Below are positions 45,847-54,401 of a stretch of 64,000 nucleotides of DNA, piece by piece. Every line of letters starts with the position of its first letter. Position 1 is the stretch's first letter. Source of the stretch: Allosediminivita pacifica (GTDB lineage Bacteria; Pseudomonadota; Alphaproteobacteria; Rhodobacterales; Rhodobacteraceae); contig NZ_QBKN01000006.1 in assembly GCF_003054175.1 (NCBI RefSeq), forward strand, positions 124,001 through 188,000, given 5' to 3'. Below the pieces are notes generated by a model, which saw only the letters and a program-made list of their open reading frames with translations, was not told the DNA's origin and ran no database searches. A program made the position numbers and the translations under genes.

Positions 45847-45866
45847 AAAAGGCAGCGGTGCCTGCC
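45847..45866 (-). terminator. Short terminator after nasS
   Basis: GGCAG, six-base loop, CTGCC then TTTT on the - strand, 14 bases past the nasS stop. It is a short stem, likely partial, and separates nasTS from the nrtA promoter/leader region. Confidence 0.45.
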
Positions 45867-45879
45867 GAGGAAATAGGCG

Positions 45880-47055
45880 CTATCGCGCTACCGGGGTGAA
45901 AACCTGACCATCGAAGAAAGCATCACGCGCCAGAATCAGGCGTCCGGAACGCGACCCGGCGGGGGTGTCCTCGGTCAGCGAGCCCTCGACCCGCGATGAA
46001 GCGGCGGGCAGGTCCGCGCTCGTGTGTTCGAGCGCGTGGCGGTAGTAGTCGCTGCGAAACCGCTGGCTTGCCACCAGCGCTGCCTGCCTGCGATCGAGCC
46101 CGGTCCGCGCGGCGAGCTGCGCGCCGATCCATTCCGCCTGGCTGCGCCAGGGGAAAGTCGCGCCGTGCGCATGGAATTCGAGGAACCGCGGCACGTGGCG
46201 TTCCTCGCCCTTGGCAGACACCACGATGCGGCCGGACAGGGCCCGCTCGATCAGCTCGCTGCCGAGGCCGAGGTGTTCGCTGCGGCTGAGCAGTTCCGCG
46301 GCGACCATGCGCGAGTCCGGATCGGCCAGCCAGCGCGCCGCGCGCCAGACGGCCCGGATGAGCCTGTCGCGCAGCTCGGGTTCCGCTTCGGCCCAGTCGG
46401 TGCGCAAGGCCAGCACCTTCTCGGGGGCGAAGGCCCAGATGGCCGATCCCGGCAACAGCAGTTCCGCAAGTCCGCTGTCGACGGCCTTGGATCCCCATGG
46501 CTCGCCCACGCAGAAGGCATCGATGCTGCCGTCGGCCAGGGCCTCGGTCATCATCGGTGGCGGGATGGTCCTTACGTTCAGGTTCTGCGGTGCCCGCAGC
46601 CCCAGCGCCGACAGCCAGTAGTAGACAAGCTCGGCATGCATCGAGAAGGGGAAGGGCACGCCGATCCTCAGGGGCAGGTCCGCCGCCGCGATAAGCGCGC
46701 GGCCTGCCGCGGCGGCGTCGTCAAAACCGAATGCGTGACCCTGCGCATGAAGGCGTTCGGCCAAGGCGCGGCTGACGCCGATGACATTGCCGTTGACCGA
46801 GAGCACCGAAACCGCGTCCAGCGATACCCCTGCGCCGCCCAAACCCAGGGCCTGCGCGATGGGCAGTGGCGAGAGCAGATGCGCGGCCTGCACCTGACCG
46901 AAGCTCAGCATGTCGCGCACGGTCGACCACGACGGGGCCCGACGAAGGTCCAGTGCAAGCCCTTCCTCGGCGGCGAACCCCATGCTTTCGGCCACGATTA
47001 GCGGCGCGGCGTCCACAAGCGGGATGAAGCCCACGGAAAGCGTTGTCGCCCTCAT
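45880..47055 (-). CDS. nasS: NasS, cytosolic nitrate/nitrite sensor
   Basis: 391 residues. It is homologous to NrtA (VGFIPLVDAAPLIVAESMGFAAEEGL, GNVIGVSRALAE, DAFCVGEPWGSKAV), but it begins directly with MRATTLSVGF and has no signal peptide. That is the mark of NasS, which holds NasT inactive until nitrate or nitrite binds. It also has a C-terminal extension with a Ser/Arg-rich tail. The start overlaps the nasT stop by 4 bp (ATGA), so the two are made together. The closest relative in function is the Paracoccus/Azotobacter NasST pair. Confidence 0.93.
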   Translation of the reverse strand: MRATTLSVGFIPLVDAAPLIVAESMGFAAEEGLALDLRRAPSWSTVRDMLSFGQVQAAHLLSPLPIAQALGLGGAGVSLDAVSVLSVNGNVIGVSRALAERLHAQGHAFGFDDAAAAGRALIAAADLPLRIGVPFPFSMHAELVYYWLSALGLRAPQNLNVRTIPPPMMTEALADGSIDAFCVGEPWGSKAVDSGLAELLLPGSAIWAFAPEKVLALRTDWAEAEPELRDRLIRAVWRAARWLADPDSRMVAAELLSRSEHLGLGSELIERALSGRIVVSAKGEERHVPRFLEFHAHGATFPWRSQAEWIGAQLAARTGLDRRQAALVASQRFRSDYYRHALEHTSADLPAASSRVEGSLTEDTPAGSRSGRLILARDAFFDGQVFTPVAR

Positions 47056-47636
47056 CCCAGCAGGCCCGCCGCCGTCACCAGAGCTTCGGCCACGTCTGCG
47101 ACCCGGCGTCCCTGGTCCATCGCGGTCTTGCGCAGCAGGGCGTAGGCGTCGTCCTCGCTCAGGCCCCGGTGCCGCATGATCATGCCCTTGGCCCGGTCGA
47201 TGACCTTGCGCTCTTCAAGCGCCCGCTTGGCCTCGGCCAGCTCGGTCCGCATCCTCTGGAACATGCGGAAGCGCGCTACGGCTGCGTCGAGCACAGGCTT
47301 CACGCGGCGCGGCTCCATCCCGTCGACCACGTAGGCCGAGACCCCGGCCTCGATCGCCGCCGAAGACAACCCTTCGTCCGAACGGTCTACGAACATGGCG
47401 ACGGGCCGGTCCATCGGGCCCGACGCAAGTGCCAGTTCTTCGAGCTGGTCGCGCGAGGGGTTCGATATGTCGATCAGAACCACGTCGGGAGCCTGCTCGC
47501 GCACATTGCTGGCAAGCGACGTGGGTTCGGACAGGATCCTGATGTGGAAGTCACCGGCCTGATTGAGCGAATCCACGATCTGGAGCGCCCGCTCCCGATC
47601 CGGTTCGACGACGATGATCTTCAGCCGTTCGGACAT
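47052..47636 (-). CDS. nasT: NasT, ANTAR-domain RNA-binding antiterminator
   Basis: 194 residues. A degenerate receiver-like domain (LKIIVVEPDRERALQIVDSL, DVVLIDISNP) comes first. The ANTAR domain at the C-terminus (VIDRAKGMIMRHRGLSEDDAYALLRKTAMDQGRRVADVAEAL) has the conserved AKG and the A-Y-LLR pattern. A helical linker with ERKVIDRAKG joins them. Free NasT binds paired hairpins in leader RNA and blocks the terminator; NasS sequesters it. The target here should be the leader at 45611-45846. The upstream 47637-47720 region should hold the promoter, but I see no convincing boxes. Confidence 0.95.
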   Translation of the reverse strand: MSERLKIIVVEPDRERALQIVDSLNQAGDFHIRILSEPTSLASNVREQAPDVVLIDISNPSRDQLEELALASGPMDRPVAMFVDRSDEGLSSAAIEAGVSAYVVDGMEPRRVKPVLDAAVARFRMFQRMRTELAEAKRALEERKVIDRAKGMIMRHRGLSEDDAYALLRKTAMDQGRRVADVAEALVTAAGLLG

Positions 47637-47724
47637 GCAAGAACATCAGCCGAGAGCGCGGTGAGATGTAAAGCGGCCCGCGATGCGGCGATGCGGCATG
47701 GCGTTGGCGCGAGGCCCGTCGCCC

Positions 47725-47753
47725 AAAAAAAAGGCGCCCGCGAGGGGCGCCTT
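47725..47753 (-). terminator. Intrinsic terminator of the RND efflux operon
   Basis: On the - strand AAGGCGCCC, four-base loop, GGGCGCCTT followed by eight T. It lies 22 bases beyond the stop of the pump gene and ends that operon before the nasT promoter. Confidence 0.88.
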
Positions 47754-47774
47754 TCCGTTGACGGCAGGGGCAGG

Positions 47775-50700
47775 CTACTCGGCCGGCGTGGCCGCGGTCT
47801 CGGCTTCCTGGGCGACCTTCGGCTTGCCCTGACCGAACAGGCGCATGACGATCACGAAGAAGAGCGGCACGAAGAGCACGCCCAGGATCGTGGCCGAAAG
47901 CGTCCCGCCAAGCACGCCCGCGCCGATCGCGTTGCGTCCGCCCGCGCCGGCCCCGGTGCTGAGCACAAGCGGCAGGACCCCGAGCGAAAAGGCCATCGAT
48001 GTCATGATGATCGGCCGGAAACGCTGCCGTGCGGCTTCCTTGGTTGCCACCAGTATCGACTCGCCGCCTTCGAACCGTTCCCTGGCAAATTCCACGATCA
48101 GGATCGCGTTCTTGCCGGTCAGACCGATCACGGTGAGCAGGCCCACTTGGAAGAAGACCCCGTTCTCGTAGCCGCCGAGCCAAGCGCCCACCAGTGCACC
48201 GACGACGCCGATGGGCATCGCGAGCATCACGGCGAAGGGGATGGTCCAGCTCTCGTAGAGCGCGGCGAGCGAGAGGAACACGGCCGCAAGGGAAAGTGCG
48301 TAGAGCATCGGTGCCTGGTTGCCGGACTGGCGTTCCTCAAGCGAGAGGCCGGTCCAAGCCACCGTGAAGCCTTCGGGCAGCTGCGAGGCGAGTTCCTCCA
48401 TCTCGGCCATTGCCTGACCCGTCGTCACGCCCGGTGCAGGCGAACCCTGAAGCTGCATCGCCGGGACGCCGTTGTAGCGGTAAACGCCCTGCGCCCCCTG
48501 GTCCCAGGTTCCCTCGGCAAAGTTGGAGAAGGGCACCAGACCGCCGGAGTTGTTGCGCACGCGCCATTTCTCGATGTCCGAAGGGGTTGATCGGGAGTCG
48601 GCCTGCCCCTGGACGTAGACGCGCTTGATCTGCCCGCGGTCGATGAAATCGTTCACGTAGGACCCTGCCCAGGCGATCGAGAGCAGGTTGCTCACGTCGG
48701 TCGCGGAAACACCCATCGCCCCGGCCTTGCGCCAGTCGATGTCGATGTTGTACTGCGCCGCGTCCTCGAGCCCCGAGGGACGGACAGCCGTGACCATGTC
48801 GCTTTGCGAGGCCATGCCCAGAAGCTGGTTTCGCGCCGCGAGGAGTTCATCGTGGGACTGCCCCGCCTGGGCCTGCAGGTAGAGGTCGAAGCCCGAAACG
48901 TTGCCAAGCTCCGGTACCGCCGGGGGCACGATCGGAAAGACCTGCGCGTCCCGGATCTGGCTCATGGCGCCATAGGCCCGGCCGGCTACGGCCTGCGCGC
49001 TCAGCGAAGGATCTTCACGCTCGGACCAGTCCTTAAGTCGGATGAAGGCCAGACCCATGTTCTGGCCAGCGCCCCCGAAGCCGAAACCCGCCACGCCGAA
49101 GACAGCCTCCACCGCCTCGCTCTCGTTCTCGAGGTAGTAGTCCTCGATCTGGCTGATCACGTCGGTCGTCCGGTCCAGCGTTGCCCCGGTCGGGGCCTGG
49201 ATCATCGTGAACAGGATGCCCTGGTCCTCGTCCGGCAGGAAGCCCGTGGGCGTGCGCAGGAAGAGCATGACCATGACGACGCCGATGCCGATGTAGACCA
49301 GCGCGGTGCGGAACGGACGGCGGATGATCCAGCCGACGAAACCCGCGTAGCCGCCAAGCGTCTTGTCGAAGCCCCAGTTGAACCAGCCGAAGGGACCGCG
49401 CTTCTTGCCGTGCTTGGGCTTCTTGAGAAGCGAGGCGCAAAGCGCGGGTGTCAGCGTCAGGGCGACGATCACCGACAGGGCCATGGCCGAGACGATGGTG
49501 ATCGCGAACTGCTGGTAGATGACACCCGTGGAGCCACCGAAGAAGGCCATCGGGACGAACACCGCCGAAAGCACCAGCGCGATGCCGATCAGGGCACCGG
49601 TGATCTGGCCCATGGACTTGTGGGTCGCCTCGCGGGGATCGAGCCCGTCCTCTTCCATGACGCGTTCGACGTTCTCGACCACCACGATGGCGTCATCGAC
49701 CAGAAGGCCGATGGCCAGCACCATGGCGAGCATCGTCAGCATGTTGATGGTGAAGCCCGCGACCGCCAGCACCCCGAAGGTGCCCAGCAAGACCACCGGC
49801 ACCGCCAGCGTCGGAATCAGCGTCGCCCGGAAGTTCTGAAGGAACAGGAACATCACGAGGAACACCAGCACGATGGCCTCGACCAGGGTGTGCACGACCT
49901 GCTCGATCGAGATTTCGACAAAGGGCGAGGTGTCGTAGGGGATCACGTATTCCACCCCCTCGGGGAAGACCCGCGCGAATTCCTCCATCTGGTGCTGGAC
50001 GGCCTCTGCGGTGTTCAGCGCGTTCGCACCCGGGGCGAGGCTGATCGCCATGCCCGCCGAGGGCTGTCCATTGTAGCTCGACTCGAAGGCGTAGCTCTGG
50101 GCGCCGATCTCGACCTCGGCGACGTCACCCAGCAGCACCAGGCCGCCACCGGTTTCGGCGCGCAGCACGATCTGGCGGAAATCCTCTGGCGTCTGCAGCA
50201 GGGATTGCGCCGTGATCGTGGCGTTCAGCATCTGCCCTTCTTCGGTGGGACGCAGGCCGAAGGCGCCGGCCGAGATCTGGGAGTTTTCCTCGGAGACCGC
50301 GTTGACGACATCGGCGGCGCTCAGTCCGAAGGCCGAAAGCTTCGAGGGATCGAGCCAGATGCGCATCGCATAGGGCGAGCCGAAAACCTGCACGTCGCCG
50401 ACGCCGTCGATCCGGCTGATCTGGTCGGTCAGGTTGGTATCGAGGTAATCGGCGAGGTCGGCCTGGTCCATTTCCCCGTTTTCGGAGATGAGCGCGACCA
50501 CCATGAGAAAGCCAGAAGAGGATTTCTGCACGGTCACGCCCTGACGCTGCACGGAATCGGGCAGCAGGGCGGTGGCCTGGCTTACCTTGTTCTGGACCTG
50601 CACCTGCGCGATGTCGGGGTCCGTGCCGGTCTCGAAGGTCAGCGTGATGCTCGCGCTGCCCGCCGAAGATGAGGTCGACGAGAAGTATCGGAGGCCGTCC

Positions 50701-50915
50701 AGCCCGGTCATCTGTTGTTCGAGAACCTGCGTGACCGTGTTGGCCACGGTCTGCGCCGAGGCGCCGGGGTAGCTCGCGTTCACCGTTACGGTGGGCGGGG
50801 CGATCTGGGGATACTGCGCCACCGGCAGCGATATGATCGAAAGCGCCCCGATCCCCATGATGAGGATCGAGATCACCCAGGCGAAGACCGGTCGGTCGAT
50901 GAAGAAACGCGCCAT
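47775..50915 (-). CDS. RND multidrug efflux inner-membrane pump (AcrB/MexB family, HAE1)
   Basis: 1046 residues, the standard size of a HAE1 pump. Twelve membrane helices and two large periplasmic loops are arranged as an internal repeat. The N-terminus MARFFIDRPVFAWVISILIM, the AIGLLVDDAIVVVENVERVM motif with the paired proton-relay aspartates in helix 4, and the GLTGKNAILIVEFARE block in the second half are family signatures. It works as a trimer with the adaptor next door and an outer-membrane channel, which is not encoded here. Substrates are probably hydrophobic drugs or natural toxic compounds. Three bases separate it from the adaptor gene. Confidence 0.96.
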   Translation of the reverse strand: MARFFIDRPVFAWVISILIMGIGALSIISLPVAQYPQIAPPTVTVNASYPGASAQTVANTVTQVLEQQMTGLDGLRYFSSTSSSAGSASITLTFETGTDPDIAQVQVQNKVSQATALLPDSVQRQGVTVQKSSSGFLMVVALISENGEMDQADLADYLDTNLTDQISRIDGVGDVQVFGSPYAMRIWLDPSKLSAFGLSAADVVNAVSEENSQISAGAFGLRPTEEGQMLNATITAQSLLQTPEDFRQIVLRAETGGGLVLLGDVAEVEIGAQSYAFESSYNGQPSAGMAISLAPGANALNTAEAVQHQMEEFARVFPEGVEYVIPYDTSPFVEISIEQVVHTLVEAIVLVFLVMFLFLQNFRATLIPTLAVPVVLLGTFGVLAVAGFTINMLTMLAMVLAIGLLVDDAIVVVENVERVMEEDGLDPREATHKSMGQITGALIGIALVLSAVFVPMAFFGGSTGVIYQQFAITIVSAMALSVIVALTLTPALCASLLKKPKHGKKRGPFGWFNWGFDKTLGGYAGFVGWIIRRPFRTALVYIGIGVVMVMLFLRTPTGFLPDEDQGILFTMIQAPTGATLDRTTDVISQIEDYYLENESEAVEAVFGVAGFGFGGAGQNMGLAFIRLKDWSEREDPSLSAQAVAGRAYGAMSQIRDAQVFPIVPPAVPELGNVSGFDLYLQAQAGQSHDELLAARNQLLGMASQSDMVTAVRPSGLEDAAQYNIDIDWRKAGAMGVSATDVSNLLSIAWAGSYVNDFIDRGQIKRVYVQGQADSRSTPSDIEKWRVRNNSGGLVPFSNFAEGTWDQGAQGVYRYNGVPAMQLQGSPAPGVTTGQAMAEMEELASQLPEGFTVAWTGLSLEERQSGNQAPMLYALSLAAVFLSLAALYESWTIPFAVMLAMPIGVVGALVGAWLGGYENGVFFQVGLLTVIGLTGKNAILIVEFARERFEGGESILVATKEAARQRFRPIIMTSMAFSLGVLPLVLSTGAGAGGRNAIGAGVLGGTLSATILGVLFVPLFFVIVMRLFGQGKPKVAQEAETAATPAE

Positions 50916-50918
50916 GGT

Positions 50919-52097
50919 TTATTCTCCGGCCGACGCGATGTCGGTTTCGCTGTCTGTAGCGGAGGCCTCAGCGGACTCCTGCGGTTCGCGCTCCTCGACG
51001 TTCACCGTGGCGCCCGGCTGGACCTTCTGGATGCCTGCCACGATCAGCTGATCGCCGGGTTCGAGACCTTCGCTCACGACCCAGTCGTCGTTCATGTCCT
51101 GAAGAACCGTCAGCTGACGCTCCTCGACCACACCTTCTCCGTTGACGACGAGCGCCATCGGGTTACCGCGGCGGTCGCGGGTGACGCCCTCCTGTGGGGC
51201 AAGGAAAACGTTACCGATGTTGCCGGTTGGCATCTCGACCTGAACGTACATGCCCGGAAGCAGAAGGTGCTCGGGGTTGGGGAAGGTCATCCGAAGAACC
51301 ACCACGCCGGTCTGCTCGTCCACATGGGGCTCGGCGGCGCTCAGCCGGCCGGTGTGATCGTAGGAGGATCCGTCCGCCAGCGTGAGCCGCACTTCGAGAT
51401 CGTTCGGGGTGGTCACGTTCTCGGAGCCGCCGCGCTGGCGCCACGCCAGCAGGTCGGCGGCGGACTGGGTCACATCGACATGCACGGGGTCGAGCGTGCG
51501 GATCACGGAAAGCGGGGTGGACTGGCTGGCCGTCACGAGCGCCCCCGCATCCACGTCGGAAAAGCCGATGCGTCCGCTCAGGCGTGCGGTGATCTCGGTC
51601 CGGGCAAGCTCGATCTCGGCGGTACGCCGCGACGCGCGCGCCACTTCGAGTGCCGCTGCGGCGGCATCGCGTGCGGCGAGGGCGTCATCGGCGTTCGCCG
51701 ACGAGGAAACCCCGCGCTCGCTCAGCGTCTGCAGCCGCTCGGAATCGCGCTCTGCGGCACGCAGCTGTGCCTCTGCCTGCGCGACCGAGGCTTCGGCGCT
51801 GGCAAGTGCAGCGTCATAGCTGTCGGGGTCGATACGGTAGAGCACATCGCCGGTGCTCACTTCGGCACCTTCCTCGAACAACCGCTCGGTGATGATACCG
51901 TTGACCTGCGGGCGCACCTCGGCTTCGGCCGAGGCGTGCACGCGGCCCGGCAGGGTACTCGTCAGGGTTACATCCTGCGGCTGCAAAGTGACCACGGTCA
52001 CGGTTGGAGGCGGTGCGGACTCTTGTGCACTCAGGGCATTCGGCCCGGCCGCGCAGGCAAGTGCCGCGACAAGCGCGGCACGGAAAACGAAGGTCAT
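50919..52097 (-). CDS. RND efflux periplasmic adaptor (membrane fusion protein, AcrA/MexA family)
   Basis: 392 residues. The signal peptide (MTFVFRAALVAALACAAGPNALSA) is followed by a first beta-barrel/lipoyl half (LPGRVHASAEAEVRPQVNG), an alpha-hairpin (about 100-160, alanine-rich SVAQAEAQLRAAERDSERL), the second lipoyl half and a beta-barrel ending in GDQLIVAGIQKVQPGATV. The signal cysteine at position 15 is not in a good lipobox, so the protein may be soluble rather than a lipoprotein. Its promoter region is shared with the divergent TetR gene. Confidence 0.94.
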   Translation of the reverse strand: MTFVFRAALVAALACAAGPNALSAQESAPPPTVTVVTLQPQDVTLTSTLPGRVHASAEAEVRPQVNGIITERLFEEGAEVSTGDVLYRIDPDSYDAALASAEASVAQAEAQLRAAERDSERLQTLSERGVSSSANADDALAARDAAAAALEVARASRRTAEIELARTEITARLSGRIGFSDVDAGALVTASQSTPLSVIRTLDPVHVDVTQSAADLLAWRQRGGSENVTTPNDLEVRLTLADGSSYDHTGRLSAAEPHVDEQTGVVVLRMTFPNPEHLLLPGMYVQVEMPTGNIGNVFLAPQEGVTRDRRGNPMALVVNGEGVVEERQLTVLQDMNDDWVVSEGLEPGDQLIVAGIQKVQPGATVNVEEREPQESAEASATDSETDIASAGE

Positions 52098-52150
52098 CAG
52101 ATGTTTTTCCTCTGGTGCGGCCGCGCTCGCGCTTGCGAAGGCGAGCGGGG

Positions 52151-52200
52151 TTGTTTAGGAAACGTTATGGTTCCATAAATGCCGGTTTCTGCAGACGCAA
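52151..52200. promoter_or_regulatory. Divergent promoters with TetR operator (perfect 14-bp palindrome)
   Basis: TTATGG-TT-CCATAA (52165-52178) is a perfect palindrome between the adaptor and tetR genes. On the - strand a -35 TTGCGT (52200-52195) and a -10 TATGGA (52177-52172) with a 17-base spacer place it over the adaptor -10. On the + strand TTGTTT (52151-52156) and CATAAA (52174-52179), also 17 apart, place it within the tetR promoter. One site could thus control both. Confidence 0.6.
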
Positions 52201-52248
52201 GCCCGTTGCTGCATTGCAGAGGCCGGAAAACAGAAAGGTGAGCAGTCG

Positions 52249-52902
52249 GTGAACAAGGTCGAGAAGCCCAAGCGTCCTCGCGGTCGTCCTCGCGTCATGT
52301 CACCCGAAGCGCGGCGCGAACGCGTCTTCCACGCGCTGGAGGGGATCTATTCCCGCGACGGCCTGGACGGGATCACCATGGTGGCCATCGCCGCCGAGGC
52401 TAAGATGTCCAAACGGACGCTTTACGGCTTGTTTTCCGACCGCGACCAGCTTGTGCACGAGTACATGCAATGGGTCCGCGCGGATTTCGTGCGTCCGCTG
52501 AGCGATCGAGAGAAGGAGTACCCGCTCCGGACCCGCTTGGTCCGCCTTCTCGCCCCGAGCGAGGACGAACGCGGCGGCCTGCCGCTGGCCCTGTTACGCC
52601 AAGTGATCGTCAAACCGCCGCAACCGGTGGATTGTGTCTACGGCCGGATTCAGCAGCACCTCGAAACCAACCGCGAACTGGTGCAGGCCGAACTCGACCG
52701 CGCCGTGGAACGCGGCGAGGTCAAGATCGAGAATACCCGCGAAGCCGCTCTCCTGCTCGAAACGATGGTGCGGCCCTCGATCCTCGAACCTCTCGTGGGG
52801 ATCGAAAGCTTCCCGAGCGCGGCGGAACTGCGCCGCCGCTTCGATTTCGGCCTCGCAGTATTCCTGCAAGGTATCGGGGCCGTCGAAGAAGCCCCGCACT
52901 AA
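52249..52902 (+). CDS. TetR/AcrR family transcriptional repressor
   Basis: 217 residues. A basic arm (KPKRPRGRPRVMSPEARRERV) leads into the helix-turn-helix DGLDGITMVAIAAEAKMSKRTLYGLFSDRDQL, the AcrR-type DNA-binding motif. A ligand domain follows (about 70-217) with a C-terminal dimerisation helix bundle. The start is GTG at 52249 with AAAGGTGAG upstream; the next in-frame ATG would cut into the arm. It is divergent from the efflux pair and probably represses it and itself. The ligand is unknown. Confidence 0.92.
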   Translation: MNKVEKPKRPRGRPRVMSPEARRERVFHALEGIYSRDGLDGITMVAIAAEAKMSKRTLYGLFSDRDQLVHEYMQWVRADFVRPLSDREKEYPLRTRLVRLLAPSEDERGGLPLALLRQVIVKPPQPVDCVYGRIQQHLETNRELVQAELDRAVERGEVKIENTREAALLLETMVRPSILEPLVGIESFPSAAELRRRFDFGLAVFLQGIGAVEEAPH

Positions 52903-52909
52903 TCGAGCA

Positions 52910-54349
52910 TCAGCCCTTTGGAGGATAGGCCGCGCGGAACCGCTCGTAGGCAGAACGATAGGCGTCCCGCAGCTCCGGATCCGGTGCGATCTCTTTCTGC
53001 ACCGGCGGGGGCGTCAGGACGGTTTCGGCGTCTCCGGCACCTGCTGCCATGGCCCCAAGACGCGCCGCCCCGAAGGCCGCGCCGAAGTCGCCCGCGGCAG
53101 GGATCAGAAGCCGCAGCCCGGTGACTGCCGCCATGATTTCCAGCCATTGCCGCGACTGGGCCCCCCCGCCCACCGCATAGGCCGCATCGATATTCGTGCC
53201 TGCTGCCTCAAGCGCCCGCACGCAGTCGCCAAAGGCAAAGGCTACCCCGTCCAGCACCGCATGCACCAGATCAGGAAGCCCCTGGTCGCGGCGCAGGTTC
53301 AGCAGCGAGCCGCTGGCATCAGGCGCATTGTGCGGGGTCCGCTCGCCCGAAAGGTAGGGCAGAAACAGCGCGCCCGAGGGACCGCCCAGCTTCGAGGGCA
53401 GCAGTCCAGTCAGTTCGGGCCCGCTGCGGCCGGTGATCTCGCCCAGCCAGGTCAGGCTGTCCACTGCCGAAAGGATCACCCCCATCTGGTGCCAGACCCC
53501 AGGCACCGCGTGGCAGAAGGCGTGCACGGCCTCTTCGGTGTTGGGCGCGAAGCGATCGGTGGCGGCAAACAGCACGCCCGAGGTGCCCAGCGACAGGAAC
53601 CCGGTCCCCGGCGCGGTGATGCCCATGCCGCAGGCGGTCGCCGCGTTGTCGCCGCCGCCGCCGGCAACTGCGGCCTCGGGTGTACCCCAGCGTTCGGCCA
53701 GGGCTGGCCGCAGTGTGCCCGAGCTTTCCGAGCCCTCGACCAGCCGCGGCATCTGCGCCTCGGTCAGGTTCGTGGCGGCCAGAAGCTCCGGTGACCACTT
53801 GCGGGCCTTCACGTCGAGCCACAGCGTGCCCGCCGCGTCCGACATGTCCGATGCGTAGTCCCCGGTCAGCCAGAGCCGCACGAAATCCTTCGGCAGCAGG
53901 ACCTTGGCGACCTTTGCGAAGATCTCGGGTTCGTGTTTCTCGACCCAGCGCAACTTGGGGGCGGTAAAGCCCGCCATGACGATGTTGCCGCCGATGCCCC
54001 GGAAATCGGCCATCTCTTCAAGCTCGGCGCATTCCGTGCCGCTGCGTCCGTCGTTCCACAGGATCGCGGGCCGCAGCGGGCGGTCGTCGGCATCGAGCAG
54101 AGTGGCGCCGTGCATCTGGCCTGAAAGGCCGATGCCCGAAAGCCGCGCCATCGCGTCGGGGTGCGCCTTGGCCAGTTCGTCCATCGCCGCTTCGCAGGCG
54201 GTGATCCAGCTTTCCGGATCCTGCTCGGACCAGCCGTGATGTGGTCGCGAGACCGTCAGCGCCGCGTGTGCCTGTCCAACGGGGGCAAAGTCTTCGCCGA
54301 CGAGCAATGCCTTTACGCCGGACGTGCCGATGTCGAGCCCGATATACAT
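52910..54349 (-). CDS. xylB: Xylulokinase
   Basis: 479 residues, FGGY carbohydrate kinase. MYIGLDIGTSGVKALLV opens the ATPase fold, SGQMHGATLLDADDRPLRPAILWNDGR is the xylulokinase substrate segment, and GGGGDNAATACGMG and GGGAQSRQWLEIMAAVTG are phosphate-binding loops. It phosphorylates D-xylulose at O5 so it can enter the pentose phosphate route. GGAGG lies close before the ATG. It follows xylA after a 52-base gap that contains a hairpin, and ends seven bases from the convergent tetR gene. Confidence 0.95.
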   Translation of the reverse strand: MYIGLDIGTSGVKALLVGEDFAPVGQAHAALTVSRPHHGWSEQDPESWITACEAAMDELAKAHPDAMARLSGIGLSGQMHGATLLDADDRPLRPAILWNDGRSGTECAELEEMADFRGIGGNIVMAGFTAPKLRWVEKHEPEIFAKVAKVLLPKDFVRLWLTGDYASDMSDAAGTLWLDVKARKWSPELLAATNLTEAQMPRLVEGSESSGTLRPALAERWGTPEAAVAGGGGDNAATACGMGITAPGTGFLSLGTSGVLFAATDRFAPNTEEAVHAFCHAVPGVWHQMGVILSAVDSLTWLGEITGRSGPELTGLLPSKLGGPSGALFLPYLSGERTPHNAPDASGSLLNLRRDQGLPDLVHAVLDGVAFAFGDCVRALEAAGTNIDAAYAVGGGAQSRQWLEIMAAVTGLRLLIPAAGDFGAAFGAARLGAMAAGAGDAETVLTPPPVQKEIAPDPELRDAYRSAYERFRAAYPPKG

Positions 54350-54368
54350 GGAAATCCTCCCTCACCTC

Positions 54369-54396
54369 GTGCCGGGCGACGTTAGCCGCCCGGCAC
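54369..54396 (-). terminator. Intercistronic hairpin between xylA and xylB
   Basis: GTGCCGGGCG, eight-base loop, CGCCCGGCAC: a perfect 10-bp stem in the 52-base gap. No T-run. It should favour xylA mRNA over xylB, like the hairpins behind the two binding-protein genes. Confidence 0.6.
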
Positions 54397-54401
54397 AGGT
54401 C

